11,782 nt of DNA from an uncultured Eubacteriales bacterium (GCA_905205975.1 CAJLFQ010000069.1:1-11782), one strand, 5' to 3'; counted from the stretch's first letter, positions 1 to 7,313 are shown. The notes: generated by a model not told the origin, from the sequence alone. Numbers and translations are program-made.

Positions 1-378
1 ATCACGGACGTCATTCAGACGAACCTGCTTTTTGTTGATACGGTATTCGCTGTCGCCGGAAAGGTAGTACCGGCGTGTGATGGTCACTTCATCGGCGTCG
101 CTTTTTAAAAAATGCGCCGTGTTGTCAAACACTAGAGAAACCTCTGCCAGTCCCAGCGGTTTCCGTTTTTCTGTGCCGCTGAAAACCACGTCTTCTGTTT
201 TGTTGCCGCGCAGCATTTTGGAAGACTGTTCGCCCAAGACCCATCGGATGGCATCGGAAATATTCGATTTGCCGCTGCCGTTTGGCCCGACAATACCGGT
301 AGAGCCAGAACCAAAATCAATTTTGACCCGATCCGGGAATGATTTGAAGCCGTACAGCTCCAGCGATTTCAAGTACAC
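1..378 (-). CDS. smc: Chromosome segregation ATPase SMC, N-terminal part (gene runs off the left edge)
   Basis: SMC forms the ring-shaped condensin-like complex with ScpA/ScpB that compacts and segregates the chromosome. Only the first 126 residues are present. The start MYLKSLELYGFKSF is the family signature, followed by the Walker A motif GPNGSGKS (residues 31-38) and the ABC-type segments SDAIRWVLGEQSSKMLRG and EDVVFSGTEKRKPLGLAEV; the coiled coil and Walker B end lie outside the window. I chose the GTG start at 376-378 because it gives the canonical MYLKSLE beginning; upstream codons are open for a short distance but contain no ATG. The Shine-Dalgarno is weak (GGGTG about 10 nt upstream). 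A consensus-like promoter lies about 100 bp upstream, so smc seems to start its own transcript, divergent from the aminotransferase operon. Confidence 0.96.
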   Translation of the reverse strand, partial: MYLKSLELYGFKSFPDRVKIDFGSGSTGIVGPNGSGKSNISDAIRWVLGEQSSKMLRGNKTEDVVFSGTEKRKPLGLAEVSLVFDNTAHFLKSDADEVTITRRYYLSGDSEYRINKKQVRLNDVRD

Positions 379-478
379 GACGCAGATTTCACCCAATTCT
401 GATTCAAAAAAATCTTTGGAAATCCATTCCGGCCCATTCTGCTGAAGCCTAAAACGGTTTCCATTGCAAACACAGTGT

Positions 479-507
479 ATTATACCATTTTTCTCCGTCC
501 AATGCAA
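479..507 (-). promoter_or_regulatory. Sigma-A type promoter for smc
   Basis: On the minus strand TTGCAT (502-507) and a perfect TATAAT (479-484) are separated by exactly 17 bp. A TGG directly before the -10 makes it an extended -10 element. Predicted transcription start is near 471, giving a leader of about 93 nt before the smc GTG. This is one of the two strongest promoter matches in the window. Confidence 0.8.
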
Positions 508-585
508 GCATAACGGCCCAAAGATGTTCCTCTTTGACCGGAATCAGAAGTGCCGCAGAAATCGCGCTTTCTTCTATAGAACACC

Positions 586-614
586 TTGCGGTTTTTGTCA
601 TTTTGTGATAGAAT
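586..614 (+). promoter_or_regulatory. Probable sigma-A promoter for the aminotransferase-trpS-wecA-wecB operon
   Basis: TTGCGG (586-591) is followed after 17 bp by TAGAAT (609-614), with TGA just before the -10 (extended -10 type). The predicted start near 621 gives a leader of roughly 150 nt before the ATG at 773. The -35 is only a partial match, so the call rests mostly on the extended -10. Confidence 0.5.
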
Positions 615-620
615 ATAAGA

Positions 621-700
621 GGTCGACTTCGCCGCAAAATCCTTGCGAAACCGCGCTGTGCCGCTGCGCATCATACGACGGTCGACCGCATTCTTTTTTT
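621..700 (+). promoter_or_regulatory. Possible folded leader or attenuator-like structure
   Basis: GGTCGAC (621-627) can pair with GTCGACC (681-687). The interior holds two small hairpins: CGCAA/TTGCG (633-637 with 643-647) and GCGC/GCGC (653-656 with 666-669). A run of seven T follows at 694-700. The fold begins at the predicted transcription start and ends with a terminator-like T-run well before the coding start. GTCGAC is self-complementary, so part of the match could be coincidental; no ligand or anticodon logic was recognised. Confidence 0.3.
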
Positions 701-753
701 GAAATTCAATTTTTGAAATTCAAATTGTTTGATACGCAAAATTGTTTGATACG
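696..753. repeat. Two adjacent short tandem duplications
   Basis: TTTTTGAAATTCAA occurs twice back to back (696-709 and 710-723). It is followed directly by a second duplication, AAATTGTTTGATACG at 722-736 and 739-753 (period 17). Both copies of each are exact. They lie in the leader of the aminotransferase operon, ending just before its ribosome binding site. Confidence 0.9.
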
Positions 754-772
754 AAGGTTGAGGCCAGATACT

Positions 773-1972
773 ATGACATATCAATTCGCCGACAGAATCG
801 GCACCCTTGCCCCATCTGCAATCCGTGAGATTCTGAAAGTAACGCAAAACCCCGATGTGATCTCGTTTGCCGCCGGGAATCCGGCTGCCGAATCATTTCC
901 GGCAGCAGAAATCCGCGAAATCTCTTCCGAACTGCTCAGCTGTCATTATGCTTCCGCTTTGCAGTATGGCATTTCCGAAGGGTATGCCCCGCTGCGCGCG
1001 CAGGTTTCTGAACGGATGCGCACAAAATATGCAACCGGATCCGATGACGATGACCTGATCATTGTCTCCGGCGGCCAGCAGGGCATTGAAATGACCGCAA
1101 AAATTTTCTGCAACGCAGGCGATACGGTCGTATGTGAGGGCCCCAGCTTTGTCGGCGCTCTGAATGCATTCCGTTCCTATGGCCTGAACCTCAAGGGAAT
1201 TCCCGTGATGGAAGACGGCATTGACACCGATGCATTGGAAGCCTATCTTCGGCAGGATCAACGCGTAAAACTGCTGTATGTCATTCCGACCTTCCAGAAC
1301 CCGTCCGGCGTCACAATGAGTCTTGCCAAACGACGCCGCCTGTTGGAACTGGCCAAGCAGTATGATTTTCTCATTCTGGAGGACAGCCCCTATTTTGAGC
1401 TTCGCTATTCTGGAGAAAACGTCCCGACCATCAAAAGCCTCGACGACGATGGCCGCGTCATTTTTGTCGGTTCTTTTTCCAAAGTCATCGCGCCGGGCAT
1501 CCGGGTCGGCTTTGTCATTGCGAACCGTCAGGTGATTGCAAAGCTCACCGTCGCAAAGCAGGTCAGCGACGTCCACACCAACCTCTTCTTCCAGATGGTG
1601 ATTTCGGAATACCTGCGCCGCTATGACTTCGATGCACACATTGCATCCATTTGCAAACTCTATACGCAGAAGCGCGACGCCATGCTGGATGCAGCGCAGC
1701 GTTTCTTCCCCGCTGAAATCCGGATTCACAGGCCGGACGGCGGCTTGTTTATCTGGTGCACCATGCCGGATGGTTCCGACAGCATGAAATTCTGCGCAAT
1801 CGCATCCAAACGTCTGGTTGCGGCGGTACCCGGCGCTTCGTTTGCCGCCGACGAACATGAAATATCCCCCTCCTTCCGTCTGAATTTCTCTCTGCCGACG
1901 GAAGAACAGATTTATGCCGGCATGAAAATTCTGGGCGAAGCCGCCGATGAATACCTGACCGTGCGCGACTGA
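773..1972 (+). CDS. PLP-dependent aminotransferase, class I/II fold (2-aminoadipate/aromatic aminotransferase-like)
   Basis: A 399-residue cytoplasmic enzyme of fold type I. Visible landmarks: the N-terminal SFAAGNPAAESFP substrate/PLP region (31-43), VSGGQQGIE (98-106), QNPSG with the PLP-ring asparagine N176, LEDSPY (D204, Y207), the Schiff-base lysine K237 in GSFSK, and the carboxylate-binding arginine R369 in SFRLNFS. The family resembles the catalytic half of MocR regulators but has no N-terminal DNA-binding domain here, matching stand-alone LysN/aromatic aminotransferase-like enzymes. The amino acid substrate cannot be read from sequence. The ATG at 773 is chosen for MTYQFADRIGTLAPSAIREI, a typical start for the family, and for TTGAGG 9 nt upstream. 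It is the first gene of a five-gene cluster and ends 25 bp before trpS. Confidence 0.9.
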   Translation: MTYQFADRIGTLAPSAIREILKVTQNPDVISFAAGNPAAESFPAAEIREISSELLSCHYASALQYGISEGYAPLRAQVSERMRTKYATGSDDDDLIIVSGGQQGIEMTAKIFCNAGDTVVCEGPSFVGALNAFRSYGLNLKGIPVMEDGIDTDALEAYLRQDQRVKLLYVIPTFQNPSGVTMSLAKRRRLLELAKQYDFLILEDSPYFELRYSGENVPTIKSLDDDGRVIFVGSFSKVIAPGIRVGFVIANRQVIAKLTVAKQVSDVHTNLFFQMVISEYLRRYDFDAHIASICKLYTQKRDAMLDAAQRFFPAEIRIHRPDGGLFIWCTMPDGSDSMKFCAIASKRLVAAVPGASFAADEHEISPSFRLNFSLPTEEQIYAGMKILGEAADEYLTVRD

Positions 1973-1997
1973 TTGCAACAAAGGAGACTGAATATTT

Positions 1998-3044
1998 ATG
2001 GAAACCAATCATGAAGCAAATCACGTGGAAACGAATGAAAAACGCCTGATTCAATTCAGCGGCATCAAGCCCACCGGCGCATTGACGCTCGGTTCTTACC
2101 TTGGCGCCATCAAAAACTGGAAGGCGCTGACGGAGCAGTATGAATCGATCTTCTGCGTAGTCGATATGCACTCCATCACCATCCGAATGGATCCGACCGA
2201 ACTGCGCCACAACGCGCTGGAGCAGCTCGCATACTATATTGCAGCCGGATTGGATCCGGAAAAATGCACGCTGTTTATTCAGAGCCACGTTGCCGCCCAC
2301 GCAGAGCTTTCATGGGTTCTCAGCTGTTACACCATGTTCGGCGAACTGACGCGGATGACGCAGTTCAAGGACAAATCAGCAAAGCACGCCGACAACATCA
2401 ACGCCGGTCTGTTTACCTATCCGGTCTTGATGGCCGCCGACATCCTGCTGTATAACACCGACATTGTCCCGGTCGGCGAGGATCAAAAACAGCATGTTGA
2501 AATCTGCCGCGATATCGCCGTTCGTTTCAACAATCTTTACGGCGATGTCTTCAAGCTGCCGGAGCCGGTTCTGCCCAAAGTGGGCGCCCGCATCATGAGC
2601 TTGTCCGACCCGGAGAAAAAGATGTCCAAATCGGATGACGATACCGGCTGCATCCTCCTCAAGGATTCTGATGACGCCGTTATGCGGAAGTTCCGCCGTG
2701 CGATTACGGACAGCGATATGTGCGTGCGCTATGATCCGGTCAACAAAAAAGGCATTTCCAACCTGATGTCAATTTACGCTTCCCTGAGCGGCAAAACGTT
2801 CGATGAAATCGCCCGTGAATTCGACGGTGTCGGCTATGGCGAATTCAAGTCAGCTGTCGGTGAACTGACCTGTGACAAGCTGCGCCCCATTCGCGAACAG
2901 GCCAATGCGCTGCTTAAGGATAAGGCTTATCTTGAAGAAATCTATGCCGCCGGTGCTGCCAAGGCTTCCCGCTCGGCCAACCGCATGCTGGAAAAGGTCT
3001 ACAAAAAAGTCGGTTTTGTCAAAAAGCCGCGTTCTTTGAACTGA
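1998..3044 (+). CDS. trpS: Tryptophan--tRNA ligase (TrpRS)
   Basis: Class I aminoacyl-tRNA synthetase that charges tRNA-Trp. The 348-residue length is normal. The HIGH-type signature is the usual divergent one (PTGALTLGSYLGA, 25-37), the tryptophan-pocket segment YPVLMAADILLY is at 141-152, VPVGEDQKQHVE at 157-168, and the KMSKS loop at 208-212. About 15 extra N-terminal residues precede the core (LIQFSGIKPTG). The Shine-Dalgarno AAGGAG (1981-1986) lies 11 nt upstream of the ATG. It follows the aminotransferase by 25 bp and precedes the wecA-like gene by 29 bp, so it is probably co-transcribed with both. In many Firmicutes trpS has its own T-box leader; none fits in this gap. Confidence 0.97.
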   Translation: METNHEANHVETNEKRLIQFSGIKPTGALTLGSYLGAIKNWKALTEQYESIFCVVDMHSITIRMDPTELRHNALEQLAYYIAAGLDPEKCTLFIQSHVAAHAELSWVLSCYTMFGELTRMTQFKDKSAKHADNINAGLFTYPVLMAADILLYNTDIVPVGEDQKQHVEICRDIAVRFNNLYGDVFKLPEPVLPKVGARIMSLSDPEKKMSKSDDDTGCILLKDSDDAVMRKFRRAITDSDMCVRYDPVNKKGISNLMSIYASLSGKTFDEIAREFDGVGYGEFKSAVGELTCDKLRPIREQANALLKDKAYLEEIYAAGAAKASRSANRMLEKVYKKVGFVKKPRSLN

Positions 3045-3073
3045 TCTGCACTGTCTGAAGGAGGATTCACCCC

Positions 3074-4219
3074 ATGTTTTCCAAGATCGGCAGTGACATG
3101 CTGCTCCGCTGTTTATTTACCTTCCTCTGTGCCGTCGCCGTAGCGCTGATTGCGACACCGCTTGTCAAAAAGCTGGCCTGCCGTGTCGGGGCCATCGACG
3201 TCCCGAAAGACAATCGCCGTATGCACAAAAAACCAATCCCCCTTTGGGGCGGATTGGCCATTTACCTCGGGTTTCTCATTTCTGTTCTGATCTTCTGTGA
3301 CTTGTCCAAAGAATTGATCGGCATTCTGGTCGGCGCTTCGCTCGTTGTTTTACTCGGCGCCATTGACGATCGCTTTGTTTTGGACGCAAAGCTGAAATTT
3401 TTAGGGCAGATTGTCGCGGCGATCATTCCGGTCGCGTGCGGTCTCCGCATCGACTTTATCTCCGACTTCTTTCACTTTGCAGAGGGTGGCCAAATTGTCC
3501 TCTCCACGTTGTCAATTCCGTTGACGATTATTTGGATTGTCGGTCTTTCCAATGCGGTCAACCTGATTGATGGGCTGGACGGTCTCGCCTGCGGCGTATC
3601 AACCATCGCTTCCTTCTCAATCTTTTTGATCGTTGTGCAGCTTGGCGACGCCACCACCGCGCTTGTCATCGCCGCTCTCGCCGGCGCCTGCATCGGTTTT
3701 CTCCCCTATAATTTCAATCCGGCCAAAATCTTTATGGGGGACTCCGGCGCACTGTTCCTTGGTTTTATCTTGGGAACGGTTTCGATCTCCGGCAACTTCA
3801 AGTGGTTCACCTTCCTGAATTTCGGTCTGCCGTTTATCGTTCTCGGCCTGCCGATCTTTGATACAGCCATCGCCATCATCCGCCGCGTCATCCACGGAAA
3901 AAAACCTTGGGAGGCCGATCGCGGCCACATACACCACAAGCTGATTGATATGGGCATGTCTCAGAAGCAGGCTGTCGCCGTTCTGTATGCCGCAAGCGCC
4001 ATCCTGGGTCTTTCCGCAATTCTCCTGACGAACAGCAACACCATTAAGCTGATCATTATGGCTGTTGTCATCGTCATCTCTGTCGCAGCGGCCATCCGCC
4101 TGTATCTGGCACACGAGCGCCATCTGAAGGAACAGCATGAGCAGGAAATGGCAGCTCAGAACAACTCTGCTTCACAAGGCAACAACGCCCCGGCTTCGGA
4201 TGCCCCAGAATCAAACTAA
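3074..4219 (+). CDS. tagO: Undecaprenyl-phosphate GlcNAc-1-phosphate transferase (WecA/TagO-like)
   Basis: Integral membrane enzyme of the polyprenyl-phosphate N-acetylhexosamine-1-phosphate transferase superfamily. It transfers GlcNAc-1-P from UDP-GlcNAc to undecaprenyl phosphate, the first step of wall teichoic acid or related glycopolymer linkage units. About ten hydrophobic segments are visible. Family motifs are intact: AIDDR (96-100), NAVNLIDGLDGLA (160-172), FMGDSG (220-225), the IFDT aspartate D263, and the cytoplasmic RGHIHHKL loop (283-290) that marks the WecA/TagO branch rather than MraY. The C-terminal tail (about 347-381) is a charged then Asn/Ala/Ser-rich soluble extension. AAGGAGG (3058-3064) lies 9 nt before the ATG. 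The following 2-epimerase gene supports a teichoic acid/linkage role. The choice between the tagO and wecA name is by Firmicutes context only. Confidence 0.93.
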   Translation: MFSKIGSDMLLRCLFTFLCAVAVALIATPLVKKLACRVGAIDVPKDNRRMHKKPIPLWGGLAIYLGFLISVLIFCDLSKELIGILVGASLVVLLGAIDDRFVLDAKLKFLGQIVAAIIPVACGLRIDFISDFFHFAEGGQIVLSTLSIPLTIIWIVGLSNAVNLIDGLDGLACGVSTIASFSIFLIVVQLGDATTALVIAALAGACIGFLPYNFNPAKIFMGDSGALFLGFILGTVSISGNFKWFTFLNFGLPFIVLGLPIFDTAIAIIRRVIHGKKPWEADRGHIHHKLIDMGMSQKQAVAVLYAASAILGLSAILLTNSNTIKLIIMAVVIVISVAAAIRLYLAHERHLKEQHEQEMAAQNNSASQGNNAPASDAPESN

Positions 4220-4265
4220 CGCAGGAGTGCTGTTGACCCGCTCCGCATAAAACGAGGAATCAAGC

Positions 4266-5441
4266 GTGATTGATAGAAAACAGACAACCGGCCGGATCAA
4301 AGTGATGAGCGTGTTCGGCACACGCCCTGAAGCCACAAAAATGGCGCCTTTGATTCTGTCGCTTCAGCAGGATCCGCAAATTGAAAGCATTGTTACCGTG
4401 ACAGCCCAGCACAGGGAACTTCTTGACCCTGTGCTTTCGCTGTTTCAAATTCACCCGGACTATGACCTCAACATTATGCGCCGCAGCCAGACGTTGACCT
4501 CCATTGCCGTCCGTGCTTTGGAAGGTTTGGAACAGGTTTATGCAGCGGCAAAACCGGATCTGGTTCTGGTTCACGGCGACACCTCCTCTGCGTTCATCGG
4601 TGCCCTTTCCGCCTATTACGCAAAAATCCCGGTCGGGCATGTCGAAGCCGGTCTCCGCACTTATGATAAATACTCACCTTTTCCGGAAGAGATGAACCGG
4701 CGGCTGATTTCATCCATTGCCGACCTGCATTTTTGTCCGACGCCAGCTAGTGAAGCTAATCTCCGCAGAGAAAACTGCCTCGGCGACATCTATGTCACCG
4801 GGAACACCGCAATCGATACGGTGCATATGCTGGCAAAGGAGCCTTATACTTTCCGGACCGCTTTCTTAAATGACCCCGCGCTGAATCAAAAGCGGCTGAT
4901 TTTCATGACTGCGCACCGCCGGGAAAACTACGGCGCACCGTTAGAACAGATCATGTATGCCGTTCGCGACCTCGTGGAACGGTTTCAGGATTTGGTGGTT
5001 GTTTATCCCATGCATCCCAGCCCGACGGTCCGTCAAACCGCTACCTCGATTCTCGGGCATTTGGATCGCGTCTTCCTGTGCGAACCGCTTTTGGTCGACG
5101 ACAGCATTAACCTGATTCGAAAGAGCTATCTGGTTTTGACCGATTCCGGCGGGCTCCAGGAAGAAGCACCGTCCCTCGGCAAACCGGTTCTCGTCCTCCG
5201 CTCTGAAACCGAACGTCCGGAAGCGATTGACGCCGGAACCGTCTCATTGATCGGCACCGATCGGGCGCAGATTGTTTCCGCTGTTTCTACACTGCTCATG
5301 GACCCGCATGCATATGAAACCATGTCGCACGCGGTCAACCCGTACGGCGACGGCAAAGCATCTCAGCGGATTCTTGCCGCCATTCTGCACCATTTTGGCC
5401 GCGGCACAGCACCAGACCCCTTCCCTGCACAGCGGATGTGA
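4266..5441 (+). CDS. wecB: UDP-N-acetylglucosamine 2-epimerase, non-hydrolysing (WecB/MnaA)
   Basis: Interconverts UDP-GlcNAc and UDP-ManNAc, supplying ManNAc for teichoic acid linkage units or similar polymers. The 391-residue protein has the family layout: FGTRPEATKM (17-26), AQHRELLD (47-54), VHGDTSSAF (102-110), HVEAGLRT (125-132), FPEEMNR (139-145), TGNTAIDT (178-185), TAHRREN (215-221) and the UDP-binding TDSGGLQEEAPSLGKP (292-307) with SETERPEA (313-320). Probable catalytic residues by analogy with E. coli WecB are D105, E127, E141/E142 and H217. The start is GTG at 4266, with CGAGGAA (4253-4259) upstream. The gene follows the tagO-like gene by 46 bp, and the two act consecutively on the same UDP-GlcNAc pool. 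The last 15 residues are a Pro-rich non-conserved tail. Confidence 0.95.
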   Translation: MIDRKQTTGRIKVMSVFGTRPEATKMAPLILSLQQDPQIESIVTVTAQHRELLDPVLSLFQIHPDYDLNIMRRSQTLTSIAVRALEGLEQVYAAAKPDLVLVHGDTSSAFIGALSAYYAKIPVGHVEAGLRTYDKYSPFPEEMNRRLISSIADLHFCPTPASEANLRRENCLGDIYVTGNTAIDTVHMLAKEPYTFRTAFLNDPALNQKRLIFMTAHRRENYGAPLEQIMYAVRDLVERFQDLVVVYPMHPSPTVRQTATSILGHLDRVFLCEPLLVDDSINLIRKSYLVLTDSGGLQEEAPSLGKPVLVLRSETERPEAIDAGTVSLIGTDRAQIVSAVSTLLMDPHAYETMSHAVNPYGDGKASQRILAAILHHFGRGTAPDPFPAQRM

Positions 5442-5487
5442 TTTCTGTTTTGCAGGCCGACATGACCGTTCGAAGGAGGCGAGACTC

Positions 5488-6240
5488 TTGCATCAAAAGA
5501 AAACCACTTTTTTAGCCGCTGGCATAACGCTCTTTGTGATCGCATCGCTTGTCTTTGTTTTCTGGCTGTCGTCTCTGCATGCCAATGACAGACCGTCAAT
5601 CGTCGTCCCGGATCCATCCTATACCGGCGCTGACAATCATCTGACTCCGGTTCTGCTGAACAACCCGGACGATTATCTTCATTTCGCCTTATCGACAGAA
5701 AACCTCTGCGATCTGCTCTGCACGTTGAAAACACCGGATACTTACCGCATAACTTTTACTGCCGCTGTCTACGCAGGCGCCAAGCAGACAAACACGGATG
5801 TGACGCTCTGCAGGCGGCAGAATCTTCTGCACATCTACCGCAGCGACAGCATTCTGCCCACAGAATATCTGCTGGCCGGCGACACCCTCTATGGTTGGCT
5901 GAGCGGGCAGAAAACGTATCGCTCTTTCCCGCTTGGTTCTTTTGATCCGGCCTGGCTTGCAAAATTGCCTTCCCTGCAAACGCTTTCGGCACTGGACGCT
6001 TCCCGTTTTGAAGCCGCCGAGTTTGTGGAACAAGACGGCATGTGGACCATTCGGATTGCATATGCCACGCGCCGGGGGCTTTCCGAAGTCTGCTATGTAT
6101 CGCTCGACAGCGGTCTGGTCATTCAAAGCGAAACGTATGACCACGGCACACTCATTTTTTCGCTTCAGGTTTCAGACCTGTCTCTCGATGAACCGGATTC
6201 ATCCGCGTTTCTTCTGCCGGACGGAACGACCCCTCAATGA
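5488..6240 (+). CDS. Membrane-anchored extracytoplasmic protein, function unknown
   Basis: A 250-residue protein not assigned to a named family. One hydrophobic segment (about residues 8-30, LAAGITLFVIASLVFVFWLSSL) follows a short basic start (MHQKK), giving an N-in anchor or uncleaved signal. The rest is predicted outside the membrane and looks beta-rich, with alternating strands and a C-terminus (SGLVIQSETYDHGTL, then ending in FLLPDG) that recalls the LolA-like/DUF4367 lipoprotein-sorting fold; this resemblance is an inference. No lipobox cysteine follows the hydrophobic stretch. The TTG start at 5488 is selected because a perfect AAGGAGG (5473-5479) lies 8 nt upstream and it places the hydrophobic segment at the N-terminus. 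It follows wecB by 46 bp, so a cell-surface role tied to the operon is possible but unproven. Its stop overlaps the end of the convergent minus-strand gene. Confidence 0.75.
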   Translation: MHQKKTTFLAAGITLFVIASLVFVFWLSSLHANDRPSIVVPDPSYTGADNHLTPVLLNNPDDYLHFALSTENLCDLLCTLKTPDTYRITFTAAVYAGAKQTNTDVTLCRRQNLLHIYRSDSILPTEYLLAGDTLYGWLSGQKTYRSFPLGSFDPAWLAKLPSLQTLSALDASRFEAAEFVEQDGMWTIRIAYATRRGLSEVCYVSLDSGLVIQSETYDHGTLIFSLQVSDLSLDEPDSSAFLLPDGTTPQ

Positions 6241-6572
6241 AACAGATCGGCGAGTTTTGGATAAAACAGCACAACGGCTGCAATGACCAGCTCGATGTCA
6301 TCGTCACAGTCGCACAGCAGCAATAAGACCACCGCAAACAGAATCACATCCTCGTTGCGCGCAACAAAACGCCGGATTGCTCCGGCGATTCCAAGCGTAT
6401 TCTTTTGTTCCATATGCCGTGCGTTCTGCTCATCCCGGTCGTTCTGATGCTTCTCTGCCGGTTCGGCATCCGGGATGCCGCGGCCTTCACCGGCCGGCTT
6501 TACCCTTGCCCACGTCGTTTTTCGATATGGCAGCAGTTCGCTTTCGCCGTCAAATTCCTGCGCTTCAAACAA
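6234..6572 (-). CDS. Small protein with acidic-split hydrophobic C-terminus, function unknown (third gene of cluster)
   Basis: No family recognised with certainty. From the TTG at 6570-6572 the product is 112 residues. The first two thirds are polar and likely disordered (rich in E, D, K, Q). The C-terminal third has two short hydrophobic stretches (DVILFAVVLLLL, about 75-86; ELVIAAVVLFY, about 94-104) separated by a DCDDD acidic turn (88-92), suggesting a membrane hairpin or peripheral membrane segment. Start choice: AGGAGGTG lies 7 nt before the TTG; the alternative GTG at 6579-6581 overlaps that Shine-Dalgarno itself and is less likely. The start lies inside the end of the upstream gene (8-bp overlap), so translation is probably coupled. 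The stop overlaps the convergent plus-strand gene by 7 bp. Confidence 0.65.
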   Translation of the reverse strand: MFEAQEFDGESELLPYRKTTWARVKPAGEGRGIPDAEPAEKHQNDRDEQNARHMEQKNTLGIAGAIRRFVARNEDVILFAVVLLLLCDCDDDIELVIAAVVLFYPKLADLFH

Positions 6573-6984
6573 AGCGCTCACCTCCTCCGATCGTGTTCAG
6601 CACGGCTTTCGCCGTTCTGGCAATCCGTACAGCATTGATTGCACGGTCAATGGTTCCTGCGTTTTCGCCATGTGTAAATGGGCGAAGCGCCTCCAGCAAG
6701 CGGGTTCGTTTGTCGCTTTGGCCATAGCTGCTTGCTGCGGCCGTCACCAGCCGCAGCAAGGCCGGATTGATATTCATGCCGGACAGCACGCCGGATATAT
6801 CCGGTGAATCCGGAACGGCCGGATCCTGTACGGCGTCTGCTTCTGCCGGACTGTTATCTATTTCCGCCGGCTCTCTGGATGTTGGCTGCATTTCCGCTTT
6901 CAGCGATTGCGCAAGTTCGGCAATTTTCTGCATGCTGTCCGGCGAATTTAGAATTCGTTCCAACGCGCCGTCTGTATGTTCCAT
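6565..6984 (-). CDS. Small helical protein with disordered acidic linker, function unknown (second gene of cluster)
   Basis: A 139-residue soluble protein in three parts: an N-terminal helical segment (about 7-30, ALERILNSPDSMQKIAELAQ), a Pro/Glu/Asp-rich linker (about 32-65), and a helical C-terminal domain containing NINPALLRLVTAAASSY (71-87) and then DKRTRLLEALRP (91-102) followed by IDRAINAVRIARTAKAVL (112-129). The last block resembles small clostridial hypothetical proteins I have seen with an LLEALKP/IDKAI-type end, but I cannot verify a family. No catalytic motif or signal peptide. Its ATG is 2 bp after the stop of the 96-aa gene, and its end overlaps the next gene, so the three are probably translated as a coupled unit. 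The Shine-Dalgarno is poor (GCGGGG), consistent with coupling. Confidence 0.7.
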   Translation of the reverse strand: MEHTDGALERILNSPDSMQKIAELAQSLKAEMQPTSREPAEIDNSPAEADAVQDPAVPDSPDISGVLSGMNINPALLRLVTAAASSYGQSDKRTRLLEALRPFTHGENAGTIDRAINAVRIARTAKAVLNTIGGGERFV

Positions 6985-6986
6985 GC

Positions 6987-7277
6987 TCAGCGGCCCCGCT
7001 TATCTGTGATCCCTTTGATTTTTTGTGCCAGTGCCTGACCTTCTTTGGTGGTTTGCAGATATGTGATGAGCCGTTTGACGGAAGAAGCATCCCCTTTTTT
7101 CAGACCCTCCGCAGCTTCCTGCACATTCTTTCCACCGGTTTCTCCAAGTGCCCGCACCATTCGTCTGCCTTCTTCAGACGCAGCAAACCGCTTTAGATCA
7201 CTGAGACTCGCTTTCAATTTTCGGGCATCGGTCTCTTTCGGCAGCTGTTCCATCCAATCTGATACATCACGATTCAC
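6987..7277 (-). CDS. Small helical protein with internal EG-motif duplication, function unknown (first gene of cluster)
   Basis: A 96-residue, highly charged, all-helical soluble protein. Two similar segments are visible: SEEGRRMVRAL (34-44) and TKEGQALAQKI (77-87), each a helix start with a conserved E-G pair, spaced 43 residues apart, suggesting an ancient internal duplication. No cysteine, signal peptide or catalytic motif. The start is GTG at 7275-7277; AGAAGG lies about 15 nt upstream, rather distant, and no in-frame ATG exists close by. It is the first of three genes in a tight minus-strand unit and is divergent from the plus-strand membrane protein gene, with 105 bp between them. Function cannot be assigned. 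Confidence 0.68.
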   Translation of the reverse strand: MNRDVSDWMEQLPKETDARKLKASLSDLKRFAASEEGRRMVRALGETGGKNVQEAAEGLKKGDASSVKRLITYLQTTKEGQALAQKIKGITDKRGR

Positions 7278-7313
7278 GGATCCATCACCAACCCTTCTGC
7301 AAAATTCACTACC

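Larger units (their letters stand above)
379..772. other. Divergent intergenic region between smc and the aminotransferase operon
   Basis: About 390 bp without a supported gene. It holds a leftward promoter (479-507), a rightward promoter (about 586-614), a possible folded leader with a T-run (621-700), two short tandem duplications (696-753) and the Shine-Dalgarno of the aminotransferase (TTGAGG, 758-763). An in-frame extension of the aminotransferase back to 464 exists but crosses both promoters and has no ribosome binding site. I saw no T-box signature upstream of this trpS-containing operon. Confidence 0.7.

Noticed and set aside
449..637. Minus-strand 62-codon open frame upstream of smc
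   Set aside because: It spans the smc promoter (TTGCAT-17-TATAAT), so it would not be on the smc transcript, and it resembles no known protein.
464..772. N-terminal extension of the aminotransferase frame back to an ATG at 464
   Set aside because: It crosses both divergent promoters and the tandem repeats and has no ribosome binding site; the homologous protein start and TTGAGG support 773.
893..2008. Long minus-strand open frame (371 codons) opposite the aminotransferase
   Set aside because: It is antisense to a clearly recognised enzyme and its translation has no recognisable family; a shadow of codon bias.
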